Counted from the stretch's first letter, positions 17,565 through 26,880 are shown. The stretch is 64,000 nucleotides of DNA from Leucobacter edaphi (GCF_016522535.1 NZ_JAEHOI010000011.1:186001-250000); one strand, 5' to 3'. Notes: generated by a model not told the origin, from the letters alone. Made by a program: numbers and translations.

Positions 17565-19337
17565 ATGAGCACACACACCGCTGAAAACGTCCCAGGGGCA
17601 CCCGCCAACGAGCGCCTCGTCTCCACCTCCGTGCTGGTCATCGGCACGGGCGGCGCCGGCCTCAGGGCCTCCATCGAACTCGCCGAGCGCGGCATCCAGG
17701 TCCTCGCCGTGGGCAAGCGCCGGGCCCACGATGCCCACACGACCCTCGCGGCCGGCGGCATCAACGCAGCGCTCGGCACGATGGACCCCGAGGACTCCTG
17801 GCAGCAGCACGCGGCCGACACACTTCGCGAGTCGTATTTCCTCGCCGATCCCGCGATCGTCGAGGTCGTGGCACGCGGGGCCGCGCAGGGCATCGGCGAC
17901 CTCGAGCGCTGGGGCATGCCCTTCGCCAGGGAGGCCGACGGCCGGATCAGCCAGCGCTTCTTCGGGGCTCACAAGTACCGCCGCACCGCCTACGCAGGCG
18001 ACTACACGGGCCTCGAGATCCAGCGCACGCTGATGCGCCGCGCCGCCGAGCTCAAGGTCCCGATCATCGACACGATCTACATCACGAGGCTCCTCGAGAG
18101 CGACGGCAGGATCTTCGGCGCATACGGCTTCGACGTGGTCGACGGTTCCCCCGTCGTCATCCACGCCGACGCCGTGATCCTCGCGGCAGGCGGGCACAAC
18201 CGGATCTGGCGTCAGACCTCCTCCCGTCGCGACGAGAACACGGGCGACTCGTTCCGGCTCGCAGCGCTCGCCGGCGGCAAGATCCGCGACGCCGAACTCG
18301 TGCAGTTCCACCCGTCGGGGCTCCTCGAGCCCAGCGACGCGGCCGGAACGCTCGTGTCCGAGGCGGCCCGCGGCGAGGGCGGCGTGCTGCGCAACGCCCT
18401 CGGCGAGCGTTTCATGGAGAAGTACGATCCCGAGCGGATGGAGCTGTCCACCCGCGACCGCGTCGCGCTCGCGAACTACACCGAGATCGCCGAGGGTCGC
18501 GGCACCGAGAAGGGCGGCGTGTACCTCGACGTGTCCCATCTCCCGCGCGAGACGATCATGTCGAAGCTGCCCCGCGTCTACCGAACCCTCATCGACCTGC
18601 AGATGCTCGACATCACCGAGCAGCCGATCGAGGTCGCCCCGACCGCGCACTACTCGATGGGCGGCGTGTGGGTGCGCCCCGAGGATCACGGCACCGGAGT
18701 CGAGGGTCTCTACGCGATCGGCGAGGCCTCGAGCGGCCTGCACGGCGCGAACCGCCTGGGCGGCAACTCGCTCATCGAGCTCCTGGTCTACGGCCGGATC
18801 ACGGGATCCGACGCGGCCTCCTATGTGTCGGGCCTCACCACCGTGCATCGCGACCCCGCAGCCGTCGCCGAGGCGCGCGCGGAGATGCGCGGGCTCCTCG
18901 ACGGCAACGGCACCGAGAGCCCGCGGCGCCTGCAGCGCGCGCTCCGCGACCTGATGACGGAGCACGCCGGCGTTGTGCGCAGCGAAGCCGGCCTCACCGA
19001 GGGCCTCGAGAAGCTCGATGCGCTCGAAGAGCGAGCCGCGGGGATGACCGCGCACCCGGACATCGCCGGGTTTGACGATCTGTCGCACGCGTTCGACCTG
19101 TTCGGTTCGCTGCTCGCGGCACGGGCCACGCTCGAGTGCGCGCGAGAGCGTCGCGAGACGCGCGGCTGCCACAACCGCTCCGACTACCCGGAGCAGAGCG
19201 ACGAGCTGCGCGGAAACATGATCTGGACGCCGAAGGACGGCGTGTCCTTCGAGCGGGTCGCCGAGGCTCCGGATTCCTTCCGCTCGCTCGCCGAGGCGAG
19301 CATCAGCGACGACGTGGACGGCAAGCTCGTGGAGTAG
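17565..19337 (+). CDS. Fumarate reductase/succinate dehydrogenase-type FAD flavoprotein, stand-alone
   Basis: The 590-residue flavoprotein has an N-terminal FAD-binding VLVIGTGGAGLRASIE motif, a TLAAGGINAALG segment, the HKYRRTAYAGDYTG region, the active-site RGEGGVLRNALGERFM block and TAHYSMGGVWV. These are the layout of SdhA, FrdA and L-aspartate oxidase. Genes for an iron-sulfur subunit or membrane anchor are absent, so it is either a soluble enzyme or works with subunits elsewhere. It is not needed as nadB, since a clear nadB lies at 23-24.6 kb. The ATG at 17565 is chosen because the longer open frame would start inside the operator-like dyad. It is divergent from a LysR gene. Which substrate it oxidises or reduces is open. 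Confidence 0.85.
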   Translation: MSTHTAENVPGAPANERLVSTSVLVIGTGGAGLRASIELAERGIQVLAVGKRRAHDAHTTLAAGGINAALGTMDPEDSWQQHAADTLRESYFLADPAIVEVVARGAAQGIGDLERWGMPFAREADGRISQRFFGAHKYRRTAYAGDYTGLEIQRTLMRRAAELKVPIIDTIYITRLLESDGRIFGAYGFDVVDGSPVVIHADAVILAAGGHNRIWRQTSSRRDENTGDSFRLAALAGGKIRDAELVQFHPSGLLEPSDAAGTLVSEAARGEGGVLRNALGERFMEKYDPERMELSTRDRVALANYTEIAEGRGTEKGGVYLDVSHLPRETIMSKLPRVYRTLIDLQMLDITEQPIEVAPTAHYSMGGVWVRPEDHGTGVEGLYAIGEASSGLHGANRLGGNSLIELLVYGRITGSDAASYVSGLTTVHRDPAAVAEARAEMRGLLDGNGTESPRRLQRALRDLMTEHAGVVRSEAGLTEGLEKLDALEERAAGMTAHPDIAGFDDLSHAFDLFGSLLAARATLECARERRETRGCHNRSDYPEQSDELRGNMIWTPKDGVSFERVAEAPDSFRSLAEASISDDVDGKLVE

Positions 19338-19354
19338 CCGCTGCGACGCACCGC

Positions 19355-19397
19355 GCGGGCGCGGGCCGATCGCCTCAGGGCGGCGGTCCGCGCCCGC
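19355..19397 (+). terminator. Hairpin downstream of the flavoprotein gene
   Basis: GCGGGCGCGG at 19355-19364 is exactly complementary to CCGCGCCCGC at 19388-19397. It begins 17 bp after the flavoprotein stop. The loop is long (23 nt) and no U-run follows. Confidence 0.5.
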
Positions 19398-19502
19398 GGC
19401 CGTTGTCGTCCACAGGCGGCCAACTTGCGCGATTGCCGCGGCGGCAGCGCCAATGCTGTGGAGAACCGCGATGCCGGGCCCCGGCTGACCGAGCATGGGC
19501 GC

Positions 19503-20819
19503 ATGACCCTTCCTGAGCACCCCTCCATCCAGCCGCCGCCAGCCATCGCTCTGCGCGGGGCCACGACCCCTCCCGAAGCGCGAACCGGCCCGCGCGTTCT
19601 CACGTGCCGCACCACAGCCGATCTCATCGCCGCGCTTCCGCGGCTCACCGGCTTCACCGCGAATGACAGCCTGTTCCTCTTGCTGTTCCAGGGGGTTCGC
19701 GCCCGCTGCGCGATGCGCGTCGATCTCCCCGGGAAGCACTCCCCGCGAGAGTGGGAACCGCTCATCGACCTCATCGGAGAGGTCGCGCTGCGCGCGCGTT
19801 TCGCGGCGCCGGGCGAGCGGGCAATCCCCGCCATCGTCATCACCACGAGCCGCACGTTCCGCGATTCCGGGCACGCGCCCTGGCGGGAACTCGCCACCGT
19901 GATCGTCCGTCGGCTGCGCAGGGATGGGGTGCCGGCCCGAGAGGCCTGCTGCCGCGCGGCCGACGGCTGGGCGAGCTACCTCGACGAGTCCGCCCCGGCC
20001 ACCGGCCGTCCACTGAGCGAGATCCAGGCGAGCCCCGTCTCGAGCGTGGCCGAGGGGCTGGCGGAACCGCCGAGTCTCGCCGAGCTCAGCACCGTTCCCG
20101 AGGCCGCAGCGTCCGAGCGGGCGGCCGTTCGCCTCGCCCTCGCGGCCGCTCCCGCCTCGGAGCACGCGAAGAATCCGACTCGCGGCCGTCTCCCCGAGCG
20201 TCTCACGGATCGCGGGCTGCCTCCCCGCTCGCGCGTCCGAGACGACGAGCCCGTGCGCGCGCTGCGGTGGATCGTGGAGACGGCCGCTCTTGCTCGCGGC
20301 TTGTCCGCGAAAGACGGCGAGCCCGGGCCGTCCCCGCGCGCGGTGGCCAGGCTCGGACTCCGCGCGAACGACACGGACGGCTGGTTCGTGATCGCGCTCG
20401 CCCTCCTGACGCGGCCGCGTTTCCCCGCGGAACTCGCCGTGGAGCAGGGCCCGCGCGCGGTGCTCGGGCTCCCCCTCGAGCCGCGCGCGGGGACGAGCGA
20501 CATTGGGCTGCCGTTCGCCTCACTCAGCGGCTTTCTCGAGATGACGGCAGGTGCGCTTCCTGACCACAGGGTGATCGCGGCCGCGCGGGCCCGCGTCCTG
20601 GAGGCGTGCGGAGCGCTGCCTGCCGAGCTTCGCCCCGGGCCGCTCGCGCTTGCCGCCTGGCTCTGGTGGCTCGGCGGGGTGCAGTCAGTCGCCGGCGCGC
20701 TCCTCGATCGCGCGCGGGACATCCGTCCGGACCACCCCGTCGTGGCCACCGTGGCACGGGTCGCCGCTGAACCGGTCATCCCGTTTGCGCTCCGCGACGT
20801 GGATCGGCGTTCAGCGTGA
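19503..20819 (+). CDS. DUF4192 domain-containing protein
   Basis: The N-terminal half matches the DUF4192 layout: a TADLIAALPRLTGFTANDSLFLLLF block, a conserved arginine-rich strand, and PAIVITTSRTF, as in many actinobacterial proteins of unknown function. The C-terminal half contains a helical RALRWIVETAALARG region and an AWLWWLGGVQSVAGALLDRA segment, where short helices repeat in a manner seen across this family. Length is 438 residues from the ATG at 19503; the open frame begins at 19425. No signal peptide or membrane helix is apparent. It stands alone, convergent with the cysteine desulfurase gene at its 3' end. Confidence 0.8.
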   Translation: MTLPEHPSIQPPPAIALRGATTPPEARTGPRVLTCRTTADLIAALPRLTGFTANDSLFLLLFQGVRARCAMRVDLPGKHSPREWEPLIDLIGEVALRARFAAPGERAIPAIVITTSRTFRDSGHAPWRELATVIVRRLRRDGVPAREACCRAADGWASYLDESAPATGRPLSEIQASPVSSVAEGLAEPPSLAELSTVPEAAASERAAVRLALAAAPASEHAKNPTRGRLPERLTDRGLPPRSRVRDDEPVRALRWIVETAALARGLSAKDGEPGPSPRAVARLGLRANDTDGWFVIALALLTRPRFPAELAVEQGPRAVLGLPLEPRAGTSDIGLPFASLSGFLEMTAGALPDHRVIAAARARVLEACGALPAELRPGPLALAAWLWWLGGVQSVAGALLDRARDIRPDHPVVATVARVAAEPVIPFALRDVDRRSA

Positions 20820-20842
20820 TGGCCCGCCAGCTCTCGGCTCCC

Positions 20843-22078
20843 CTAGCGCGCGCCGAGGACTTCCCGCCGAAGGACCTCTGCGATCCGGTCGATCGCTGCT
20901 TCCGCGAGCGGACGGTCGAACGTGAAGCGGATCGCGGTGCGCGCGAGATCAGGGTCGTAGCCCAGCGCGAGCAGCACCGGGGAGGGTTCGTCCTGCCCGG
21001 CCGCGCAGGCGGAACCCGAGGAGACCGCGAATCCGGCCGCGTCAAGGGCCACGAGCAAGGATTCCCCGCTCACCCCCTCCACGACGAAGGAGGCGTGGCC
21101 GGGCAGCCGTTCCATCGGATCGCCCGTCAACCGAGCACCGGGAACCCGGTCGATCACCCGTGCGATCAGGGAGTCTCGCGCCGAGAGAAGGCCCAGCGCT
21201 CGCGTCCCGGCGTCGAGAGCGGCGGCCTGCACCGCAGCGGCGAAGCCCGCCAGGCCGAGCAGGTTCTCGGTGCCCGACCTCGCGCCGCCCTCCTGTCCTC
21301 CGCCGTGAATCAGCGGCTCGATCGGGATTCCTGTCCGGAGCAGCAGCGCACCGGCTCCCTGCGGTCCCCCGAACTTGTGCGACGCGACCGACATCGCGTC
21401 GACGGCGAAACCGGGCCACCCGTCCGAGGCGGGCCGATTCGCATCCTCACCGTGCCCTCGCGTTGCTGCCGGCCCGTTTTCCTGCGGGCTCACGCGCGCG
21501 GAGCCGAACGAAACCGGGAGTGCCGCCGCGGCCTGCACGGCGTCGGTGTGGAGCAGCGCACCGGCCTCCCGCACCACAGCGGAGATCTCGCCGATCGGCT
21601 GGACGGTCCCCACCTCGGCGTTCGCGAGCCCGACCGTCACGAGCGCGGTGTCGGGACGCAGCGCCTCCCGGACGGCTTCGGGGTTGAGGCGCCCAAGGGA
21701 ATCCACGGGCAGCGCGGTGAGCTCGAATCCGAGCCTGCGCACCAGAAACTCGCACGCCTCGCGCACCGACGGATGCTCGATCTCGGTCGTAATCAGGTGC
21801 TTTCCGCGGGAAGATGCCAGGGCGAGCCCGATCACGGCAAGGTTGTTCGCCTCGGAGCCTCCCGACGTGAACACGACCTCGGAGGGACGCGCCCCGAGCG
21901 CACGAGCCACGGTGGCGCGCGCCTCATCGAGTGCGGTTCCCGCGCGATGCCCGGCCGAGTGCACGCTCGACGGGTTCGCCTGCCCCGCCCGCAGTGCCTC
22001 CAGGATCGCCGCCTCGGCCTCCGGCCGGAGCTCGGCCGTTGCCGCGGCGTCCAGATACCCCGGATGCTGCACGCTCAC
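20843..22078 (-). CDS. nifS: Cysteine desulfurase, NifS/IscS class, last gene of the NAD operon
   Basis: The 411-residue group I cysteine desulfurase has the TSGGSEANNLAV block (71-82), PLP lysine K235 in SHKFGGPQG and the catalytic loop cysteine C358 in SSGSACAAG. It starts with GTG overlapping the nadC stop (GTGA), so it is translationally coupled to the quinolinate genes. By analogy with the NifS of the Bacillus subtilis nad locus, it probably supplies sulfur for the NadA 4Fe-4S cluster. An extra segment of roughly 28 residues (about 193-221, rich in G, P, R and N) precedes the PLP lysine; typical IscS/NifS proteins run directly from the substrate loop into it. Confidence 0.9.
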   Translation of the reverse strand: MSVQHPGYLDAAATAELRPEAEAAILEALRAGQANPSSVHSAGHRAGTALDEARATVARALGARPSEVVFTSGGSEANNLAVIGLALASSRGKHLITTEIEHPSVREACEFLVRRLGFELTALPVDSLGRLNPEAVREALRPDTALVTVGLANAEVGTVQPIGEISAVVREAGALLHTDAVQAAAALPVSFGSARVSPQENGPAATRGHGEDANRPASDGWPGFAVDAMSVASHKFGGPQGAGALLLRTGIPIEPLIHGGGQEGGARSGTENLLGLAGFAAAVQAAALDAGTRALGLLSARDSLIARVIDRVPGARLTGDPMERLPGHASFVVEGVSGESLLVALDAAGFAVSSGSACAAGQDEPSPVLLALGYDPDLARTAIRFTFDRPLAEAAIDRIAEVLRREVLGAR

Positions 22079-22929
22079 GCGGTCACCGCGTCGAGCCCGA
22101 GGTCGAGCGCGCGCGCTCCGTGGGTGAGCTGCCCCACCGAGATCACATCGACGCCGGATTCCGCGGTCGCGGAGACCGAATCGAGATTGACCCCGCCGCT
22201 GGCCTCGACGACGCACCGGCCCGCGATCATCCGCACTCCCTCGGCGAGCTCCGCCGGGGTGAAGTTGTCGAGCAGAATCCCCGTCGGACGCGCTGCGATC
22301 ACGGCCTCGAGCTGCTCGAGCCGGTCGACCTCGACCACGATCGACGCTGTGTGCCCGGCGCGGTCGCGGAGACCGCGGAGCGCGGCCGTCGTGCTCGGCC
22401 CATCGACGGCGCCGAGCGCAGCAAGATGGTTGTCCTTCACCATGACCGCGTCCGAGAGGCTGAAACGATGATTGCTGCCTCCGCCCGCCCGAACCGCGTG
22501 CTTCTCCAGCGCGCGAAGCCCTGGAGTGGTCTTCCTGGTGTCGGCGATGCGCGCACGAGTGTGCGCCACAGCAGCCACGAAACGGCTGGTGAGCGTCGCG
22601 ATTCCAGACATTCGCTGCAGCAGGTTCAGCGCCACGCGCTCCCCGGTGAGAATTCCTCGGGCCGGGCCGGCGATCCGGGCGAGCGCATCGCCCGCGACGA
22701 AGGGGGTTCCCTCTGCGAGCAGGCCCTCGATCTTGATCCGCTGGTCGGTCTGGCGAAACACCTCCAGGAGCAGCGGCCCGCCGGCGAAGACACCAGGCTC
22801 CCGGGCCGAGAGCACCGTCTCCAGAGTCGCCTCGACGGGTATGGTCAGCTCGACCGTGAGGTCACCCCACGGGGCGTCCTCCGCGAGCGCAGACTCGACA
22901 ACGGTTTCGATGGTGTGACGGGTCAGCAT
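22075..22929 (-). CDS. nadC: Nicotinate-nucleotide diphosphorylase (carboxylating), quinolinate phosphoribosyltransferase
   Basis: NadC makes nicotinate mononucleotide from quinolinate and PRPP with release of CO2, the third step of de novo NAD synthesis. The 284-residue protein has the expected EDAPWGDLT N-terminal motif, the RKTTPGLRALEKHAVRAGGG active-site block, NRFSL-type H-R-F-S-L-SDAVMVKDNH, and a C-terminal barrel ending in ASGGVNLDSV. The ATG at 22929 overlaps the nadB stop by 7 bp, and its own stop overlaps the nifS start, so it is embedded in the operon. Confidence 0.95.
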   Translation of the reverse strand: MLTRHTIETVVESALAEDAPWGDLTVELTIPVEATLETVLSAREPGVFAGGPLLLEVFRQTDQRIKIEGLLAEGTPFVAGDALARIAGPARGILTGERVALNLLQRMSGIATLTSRFVAAVAHTRARIADTRKTTPGLRALEKHAVRAGGGSNHRFSLSDAVMVKDNHLAALGAVDGPSTTAALRGLRDRAGHTASIVVEVDRLEQLEAVIAARPTGILLDNFTPAELAEGVRMIAGRCVVEASGGVNLDSVSATAESGVDVISVGQLTHGARALDLGLDAVTA

Positions 22930-24596
22930 TCCGGAACGCTCCTCGATGATCGGACTGTGGTGTGAGCCGGATACGCCTCCCGTGGCGGATCCACTGGGAA
23001 ACGCGGGGCGAAGCCCCGGCGCTCGGCGTGCGCGGCGCGCTCCTCCGGGAAGTCCGCGCGCGCGTGCGAACCGCGCGACTCCGTGCGGTTCGCCGCGGCC
23101 TCGCACAGCATCGCGAGCAGCGCGGCCACGGGCCCCACGGCGCCAGCGGCGATCGCTGCCGCGCGCGCGATTCCCGCGGCGTCACGTTCGATCCCGAGTC
23201 CCGAATCGAAGGCGTCGAGCAGACCTGCTTCCTCGACGTCGCTTCCTGGTGCCCCAGCAGCACCACCGCTGATCACGCCCGTGGGAAGCAACCCGGTCGT
23301 TCCCGCGCGCGCCGCGACCGCGCGGAATCCCGCGCCCCGCGGCACCCACAGTCGGCAGCCCGCGGCGGTCGCCGCGAATTCAGCGGCGACACGACCGGCG
23401 ATTTCTCCGAAGACCAGGCCCTCGAGCAGGGAGTTCGAGGCCAGTCGGTTGGCCCCGTGCACGCCGGTCGAGGCGACCTCACCCGCGACGAACAGGCCGG
23501 GAACGGTCGTCCTCCCGTCGAGATCCGAGAGCACACCGCCCATCGCGTAGTGCGCGGCCGGCGACACCGGAATCGGTTCTCTCGCCCAGTCGAATCCGGC
23601 AGCGGCGGCGGCCTCGGTGATCCGCGGGAAACGTCGCGCGAGCGTTCCCGTGCCGCCGTCGGCCTCGATCCCCGTCGCGTCGAGCCACACGGGGCGGCCG
23701 CTCTGCCGCCCGATGATGCGGTGCAGGGCGCGAGACACCACATCTCGCGAGGCGAGTTCCGCGCGCCGATCCACAGCGGGCATGAACCGGCGCCCCGACT
23801 CGTCGCGCAGCACGGCCCCCGCACCGCGAACCGCCTCGGACACGAGCAGGCCGGTTCCGTGCAGCACGGTCGGGTGAAACTGCACGAACTCGAGGTCCGC
23901 GACGACGGCGCCCGCCCGAGCGGCAAGGACGACCCCCTCGCCCCGCGCACCCGCGTGGTTCGAGCTGCCGCGGAAGAGTCCCGCGTATCCGCCCGTGGCG
24001 AGCACGACCGCGTCCGCCGCAAAGCGCCGACAGCGCCCATCTGCTCCTCGCAGCACCGCACCAGTGACGGCGCCGTACTCCGTGATCAGGGAGTCTGCAC
24101 TGCACTCCGAAAGCACGCTGATCGCCCCGGAGCGCACGAGGGGCCGGAGCCGCGCCACGAGGTGCCGATGCAGCGCGGCCCCGGATCGGTCCTCCCCTGC
24201 GTGCACGATCCTCGGGCGTCGGTGCGCTCCCTCGAGGCCGAGCAGTGGCTCCCCGCTCACCCCGCGATCCGCGGGAAACCCGCCCAGCAGGAGACGCTTC
24301 ACCGCGCTCCGGCCACGCTCCGTCAGCTGAGTCGCCGCCTCGGCATCGACGATCCCCGCACCCGCCGCGATCGTGTCTGCCGCGTGTTCGGTCGCGGAGT
24401 CGCCCGGACCGATGGCGGCCGCGATCCCGCCCTGCGCGAGTGCGGTATTCCCGCCGCCCACCGCGACGGCCTCGGCGTCGCAACCGTCCGAAATCTCGAG
24501 CCTGCCCGGTGTGACGAGTGTCACGGCCGTGCCATCCGCCGCCGCGGCGAGCGCCGCGGACAGCCCGGCGACGCCGGCCCCGATCACGAGGATCAC
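22923..24596 (-). CDS. nadB: L-aspartate oxidase
   Basis: NadB oxidises L-aspartate to iminoaspartate, the substrate of NadA. The 557-residue FAD protein starts with ILVIGAGVAGLSAALAA, has NTALAQGGIAAA, HPTVLHGTGLLVSEAVRG and the active-site HYAMGGV, and ends with the FrdA-like helical domain containing ESRGSHARADFPE. The GTG at 24596 overlaps the nadA stop (GTGA). It is a typical length for the family (about 530-560). It shares its fold with the stand-alone flavoprotein at 17.6 kb, but position and motifs mark this one as the NAD enzyme. Confidence 0.95.
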   Translation of the reverse strand: MILVIGAGVAGLSAALAAAADGTAVTLVTPGRLEISDGCDAEAVAVGGGNTALAQGGIAAAIGPGDSATEHAADTIAAGAGIVDAEAATQLTERGRSAVKRLLLGGFPADRGVSGEPLLGLEGAHRRPRIVHAGEDRSGAALHRHLVARLRPLVRSGAISVLSECSADSLITEYGAVTGAVLRGADGRCRRFAADAVVLATGGYAGLFRGSSNHAGARGEGVVLAARAGAVVADLEFVQFHPTVLHGTGLLVSEAVRGAGAVLRDESGRRFMPAVDRRAELASRDVVSRALHRIIGRQSGRPVWLDATGIEADGGTGTLARRFPRITEAAAAAGFDWAREPIPVSPAAHYAMGGVLSDLDGRTTVPGLFVAGEVASTGVHGANRLASNSLLEGLVFGEIAGRVAAEFAATAAGCRLWVPRGAGFRAVAARAGTTGLLPTGVISGGAAGAPGSDVEEAGLLDAFDSGLGIERDAAGIARAAAIAAGAVGPVAALLAMLCEAAANRTESRGSHARADFPEERAAHAERRGFAPRFPVDPPREAYPAHTTVRSSRSVPEC

Positions 24597-25936
24597 GGCC
24601 GCGCCGCAAGCATCCGCTCGAGGGCCACCCTGGAATCCCCTGCGACATCGTCCGCAACGACGATTCGATTCGGAATCTCCCCCGCGAGCAGGGACTCGAG
24701 CGTCCAGGCGAGGTACGCGGGATGAATCCTGTACATGGTCGAGCACGGGCACACCACGGGGTCGAGACAGAAGACCGTCAGTTCGGGGTGCTGCTCCTGC
24801 AGCCGGTTCACCAGGTTGATCTCCGTGCCGACCGCGATCACGCTCCCGGGGGCTGCCGCCTCGATCTCCTTGCGAATGTATTCGGTCGATCCCGCACCGT
24901 CGGCGGCCTCGACGACCGCGGCGGGGCACTCCGGATGCACGATCACGCGGACCCCCGGGAACTCCGCTCTGGCCCGCTCGATCTGATCCACGGTGAAGCG
25001 CTTGTGCACCGAGCAGAAGCCGTTCCAGAGAATCACCTTCGACTCGCGAAGCGCCTGCGTCGTGTTGCCTCCCAGCGGCAGGTGCGGACGCCACAGCGGC
25101 ATCTCATCCTCGGTGATGCCCATCGCCTTCGCCGTGTTCCGGCCGAGGTGCTGGTCCGGGAAGAAGACCACCCGCTGCCCGCGCGCGAATGCCCACTCGA
25201 GCACGGTGCGCGCGTTCGACGAGGTGCACACGATTCCCCCGTTCCTGCCGCAAAACGCCTTGATCGCGGCGGAGGAATTCATATAGGTGACCGGGATCAC
25301 GGGCTGCCGGCCCTGGGCGTCCGGTTCGACGCCGAACTCGAATACCAGTTCGCGCCAGCAGTCCTCGACCTGTTCGATCGTTGCCATGTCCGCCATCGAG
25401 CATCCCGCCGCGAGGTTCGGCAGAATGACGGCCTGATCGGGGCCCGAGAGAATGTCGGCCGTTTCCGCCATGAAGTGCACGCCGCAGAACACGAATGCCT
25501 CGGCCTCGGGGTGACTCTTCGCCGCCTGCGCGAGCATGAAGGAGTCCCCGACGAAATCCGCGTGCTGCACGATCTCATCGCGCTGGTAGAAGTGCCCGAG
25601 GATCCTGACCCGGTCGCCGAGCGCCTCCTTGGCGGCGACGATGCGTGCGTGCAGTTCCTCCTCGCTCGCCTCCGTGTATTCGGCGGGGAGCGGCCCCTGC
25701 CGCGGGGCATCACCCGGGATCGGGTCCTCGACGGAGGCGCCGGGACCGTAGCCTTCTTCGCGGTCGATCGTCCACGGGTCCTCTGCGAGCCCGGTGCCGC
25801 AGCTCGTGAGGCCTGTGGCGCGCAGGGCGATCGGCCTTCGGTGAGCGGGCGCTCCCGGCTTCTGGGCTCCGCCCGGCGGCCTGGTCGAAGTCTCGCGCGC
25901 CGCTGCGGCGCGGATCAGTTCGTTGACGCTCGTCAT
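24593..25936 (-). CDS. nadA: Quinolinate synthase A
   Basis: NadA condenses iminoaspartate with dihydroxyacetone phosphate to quinolinate using a 4Fe-4S cluster. Cluster cysteines are visible as C179 (AAGCSMADM), C308 (NGFCSVHKRF) and C396 or C398 (DPVVCPCSTMYRI), with HPECPAAVV between. The 447-residue protein has an N-terminal extension of about 90 residues rich in G, P and A before the conserved core (HFYQRDEIVQHADF), as in longer actinobacterial NadA. The ATG at 25936 has GAGGAG 7 bases upstream and overlaps the nrtR stop (ATGA). Its cluster need explains the nifS gene at the end of the operon. Confidence 0.96.
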   Translation of the reverse strand: MTSVNELIRAAAARETSTRPPGGAQKPGAPAHRRPIALRATGLTSCGTGLAEDPWTIDREEGYGPGASVEDPIPGDAPRQGPLPAEYTEASEEELHARIVAAKEALGDRVRILGHFYQRDEIVQHADFVGDSFMLAQAAKSHPEAEAFVFCGVHFMAETADILSGPDQAVILPNLAAGCSMADMATIEQVEDCWRELVFEFGVEPDAQGRQPVIPVTYMNSSAAIKAFCGRNGGIVCTSSNARTVLEWAFARGQRVVFFPDQHLGRNTAKAMGITEDEMPLWRPHLPLGGNTTQALRESKVILWNGFCSVHKRFTVDQIERARAEFPGVRVIVHPECPAAVVEAADGAGSTEYIRKEIEAAAPGSVIAVGTEINLVNRLQEQHPELTVFCLDPVVCPCSTMYRIHPAYLAWTLESLLAGEIPNRIVVADDVAGDSRVALERMLAARP

Positions 25937-26880
25937 GCTGTGCTCCTCGTGAGTGACGGATCCGGGGTATCGAGGCGGCCCTGCGCGGGCTCCTCGCGAA
26001 ATCGATACAGCCTCGCCGGACGCCCGGCGCCGCCGGACTCGACGCCTCCGGTCTCCACGAGCACGCCTCTCGCCAGGGTCTGCCTGCGGAAATTCGCGGG
26101 ATCGACAGCGTGCCCGCGCACCGCCTCGTGGACGGAGCGCAGCCGGGCGAGCGTGAATTCTGCGCCGAGAAAGTGGTGCGCGATCGCCGCGTACTCGGTC
26201 CGCGAGCGCAGGCGTTCGAGCGCGGTCGCGACGATCCGATCGTGGTCGAACGCGAGTTCGGGAAGCGCGTCGGCCGAGAACCAGCAGGCCTCCGAGAGCT
26301 CGGGTTCCGGATCCTGCGCTCGCAGCGGCTCGGGATCGTCCCAGCGGCTCGACCGCCGGGCGTCGTCCTGCGCCTCCCCGCGGTCTCGCGGTCCGTTCTC
26401 CTCGCCCCGCGCAGCGCGACGCCCGGCGCCGTCCGCAGCCCGCGCTCCCCCGGCACCGGGGACATCGCCAACTCCTTGCTGCCCGCCCACCGAGGCCAGG
26501 ACGTCCTCGCTGAACAGGGCCCAGTACGCGATCGTGACGAGACGCTGCGCCTCCGCCGAGCGTTCCACTCCCCCAAAGGAGTAGAGCTGCTCGAGGTAGC
26601 TCGGTTCGCGCCGCACCGCCCAGCGGGACGCGCGCAGCGCGGTATCCGTGAGCGTTTCGTCCCATCTCGTGGGCCCGCCGGGGAGTGCCCAGCGCCCCCT
26701 GAACGGCTCGCGGGTTCGCCGCACGAGGGGCAGCCACAGCGTGGATTCCCCACCCTGGGCGCCGTCCCGCTCGTGCCCCACGGCCGCGCCGACCGGGGGA
26801 CGCAGCGCGAACGCGACCACCGAGACCGCGACGGCCGGCGGCAGGAACTTGCGCTCGCTCGCACTCGCTTCGGCGTACAT
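25933..26880 (-). CDS. nrtR: NrtR-type NAD-pathway transcriptional regulator (Nudix-fold plus winged helix)
   Basis: The 315-residue protein begins with a Nudix fold (VAFALRPP...LWLPLVRR, RWALPGGPTRWDETL). The Nudix-box residues needed for hydrolysis (RExxEExG) are missing: the equivalent reads RASRWAVRREP, followed by YLEQLYSFGG, which is characteristic of NrtR. The C-terminal winged-helix part (FTLARLRSVHEAVRG ... NFRRQTLARGVLVETGG ... RPARLYRF) matches NrtR proteins, which repress NAD genes and sense ADP-ribose or related metabolites. A 50-residue low-complexity insertion (about 133-182, G/A/R/D/E) separates the two domains. It is first in the nad operon, with GGGGAG 8 bases before the ATG and an operator-like dyad 46 bp upstream. 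Confidence 0.9.
   Translation of the reverse strand: MYAEASASERKFLPPAVAVSVVAFALRPPVGAAVGHERDGAQGGESTLWLPLVRRTREPFRGRWALPGGPTRWDETLTDTALRASRWAVRREPSYLEQLYSFGGVERSAEAQRLVTIAYWALFSEDVLASVGGQQGVGDVPGAGGARAADGAGRRAARGEENGPRDRGEAQDDARRSSRWDDPEPLRAQDPEPELSEACWFSADALPELAFDHDRIVATALERLRSRTEYAAIAHHFLGAEFTLARLRSVHEAVRGHAVDPANFRRQTLARGVLVETGGVESGGAGRPARLYRFREEPAQGRLDTPDPSLTRSTA

Noticed and set aside
17484-20165. 893-codon open frame on the minus strand opposite the flavoprotein and DUF4192 genes
   Set aside because: The true genes on the plus strand have clear domains; the antisense translation has no recognisable motif and is low complexity.
25933-26880. Annotation as a Nudix hydrolase
   Set aside because: The catalytic Nudix-box residues are absent and the C-terminal winged helix plus operon position favour the NrtR regulator.
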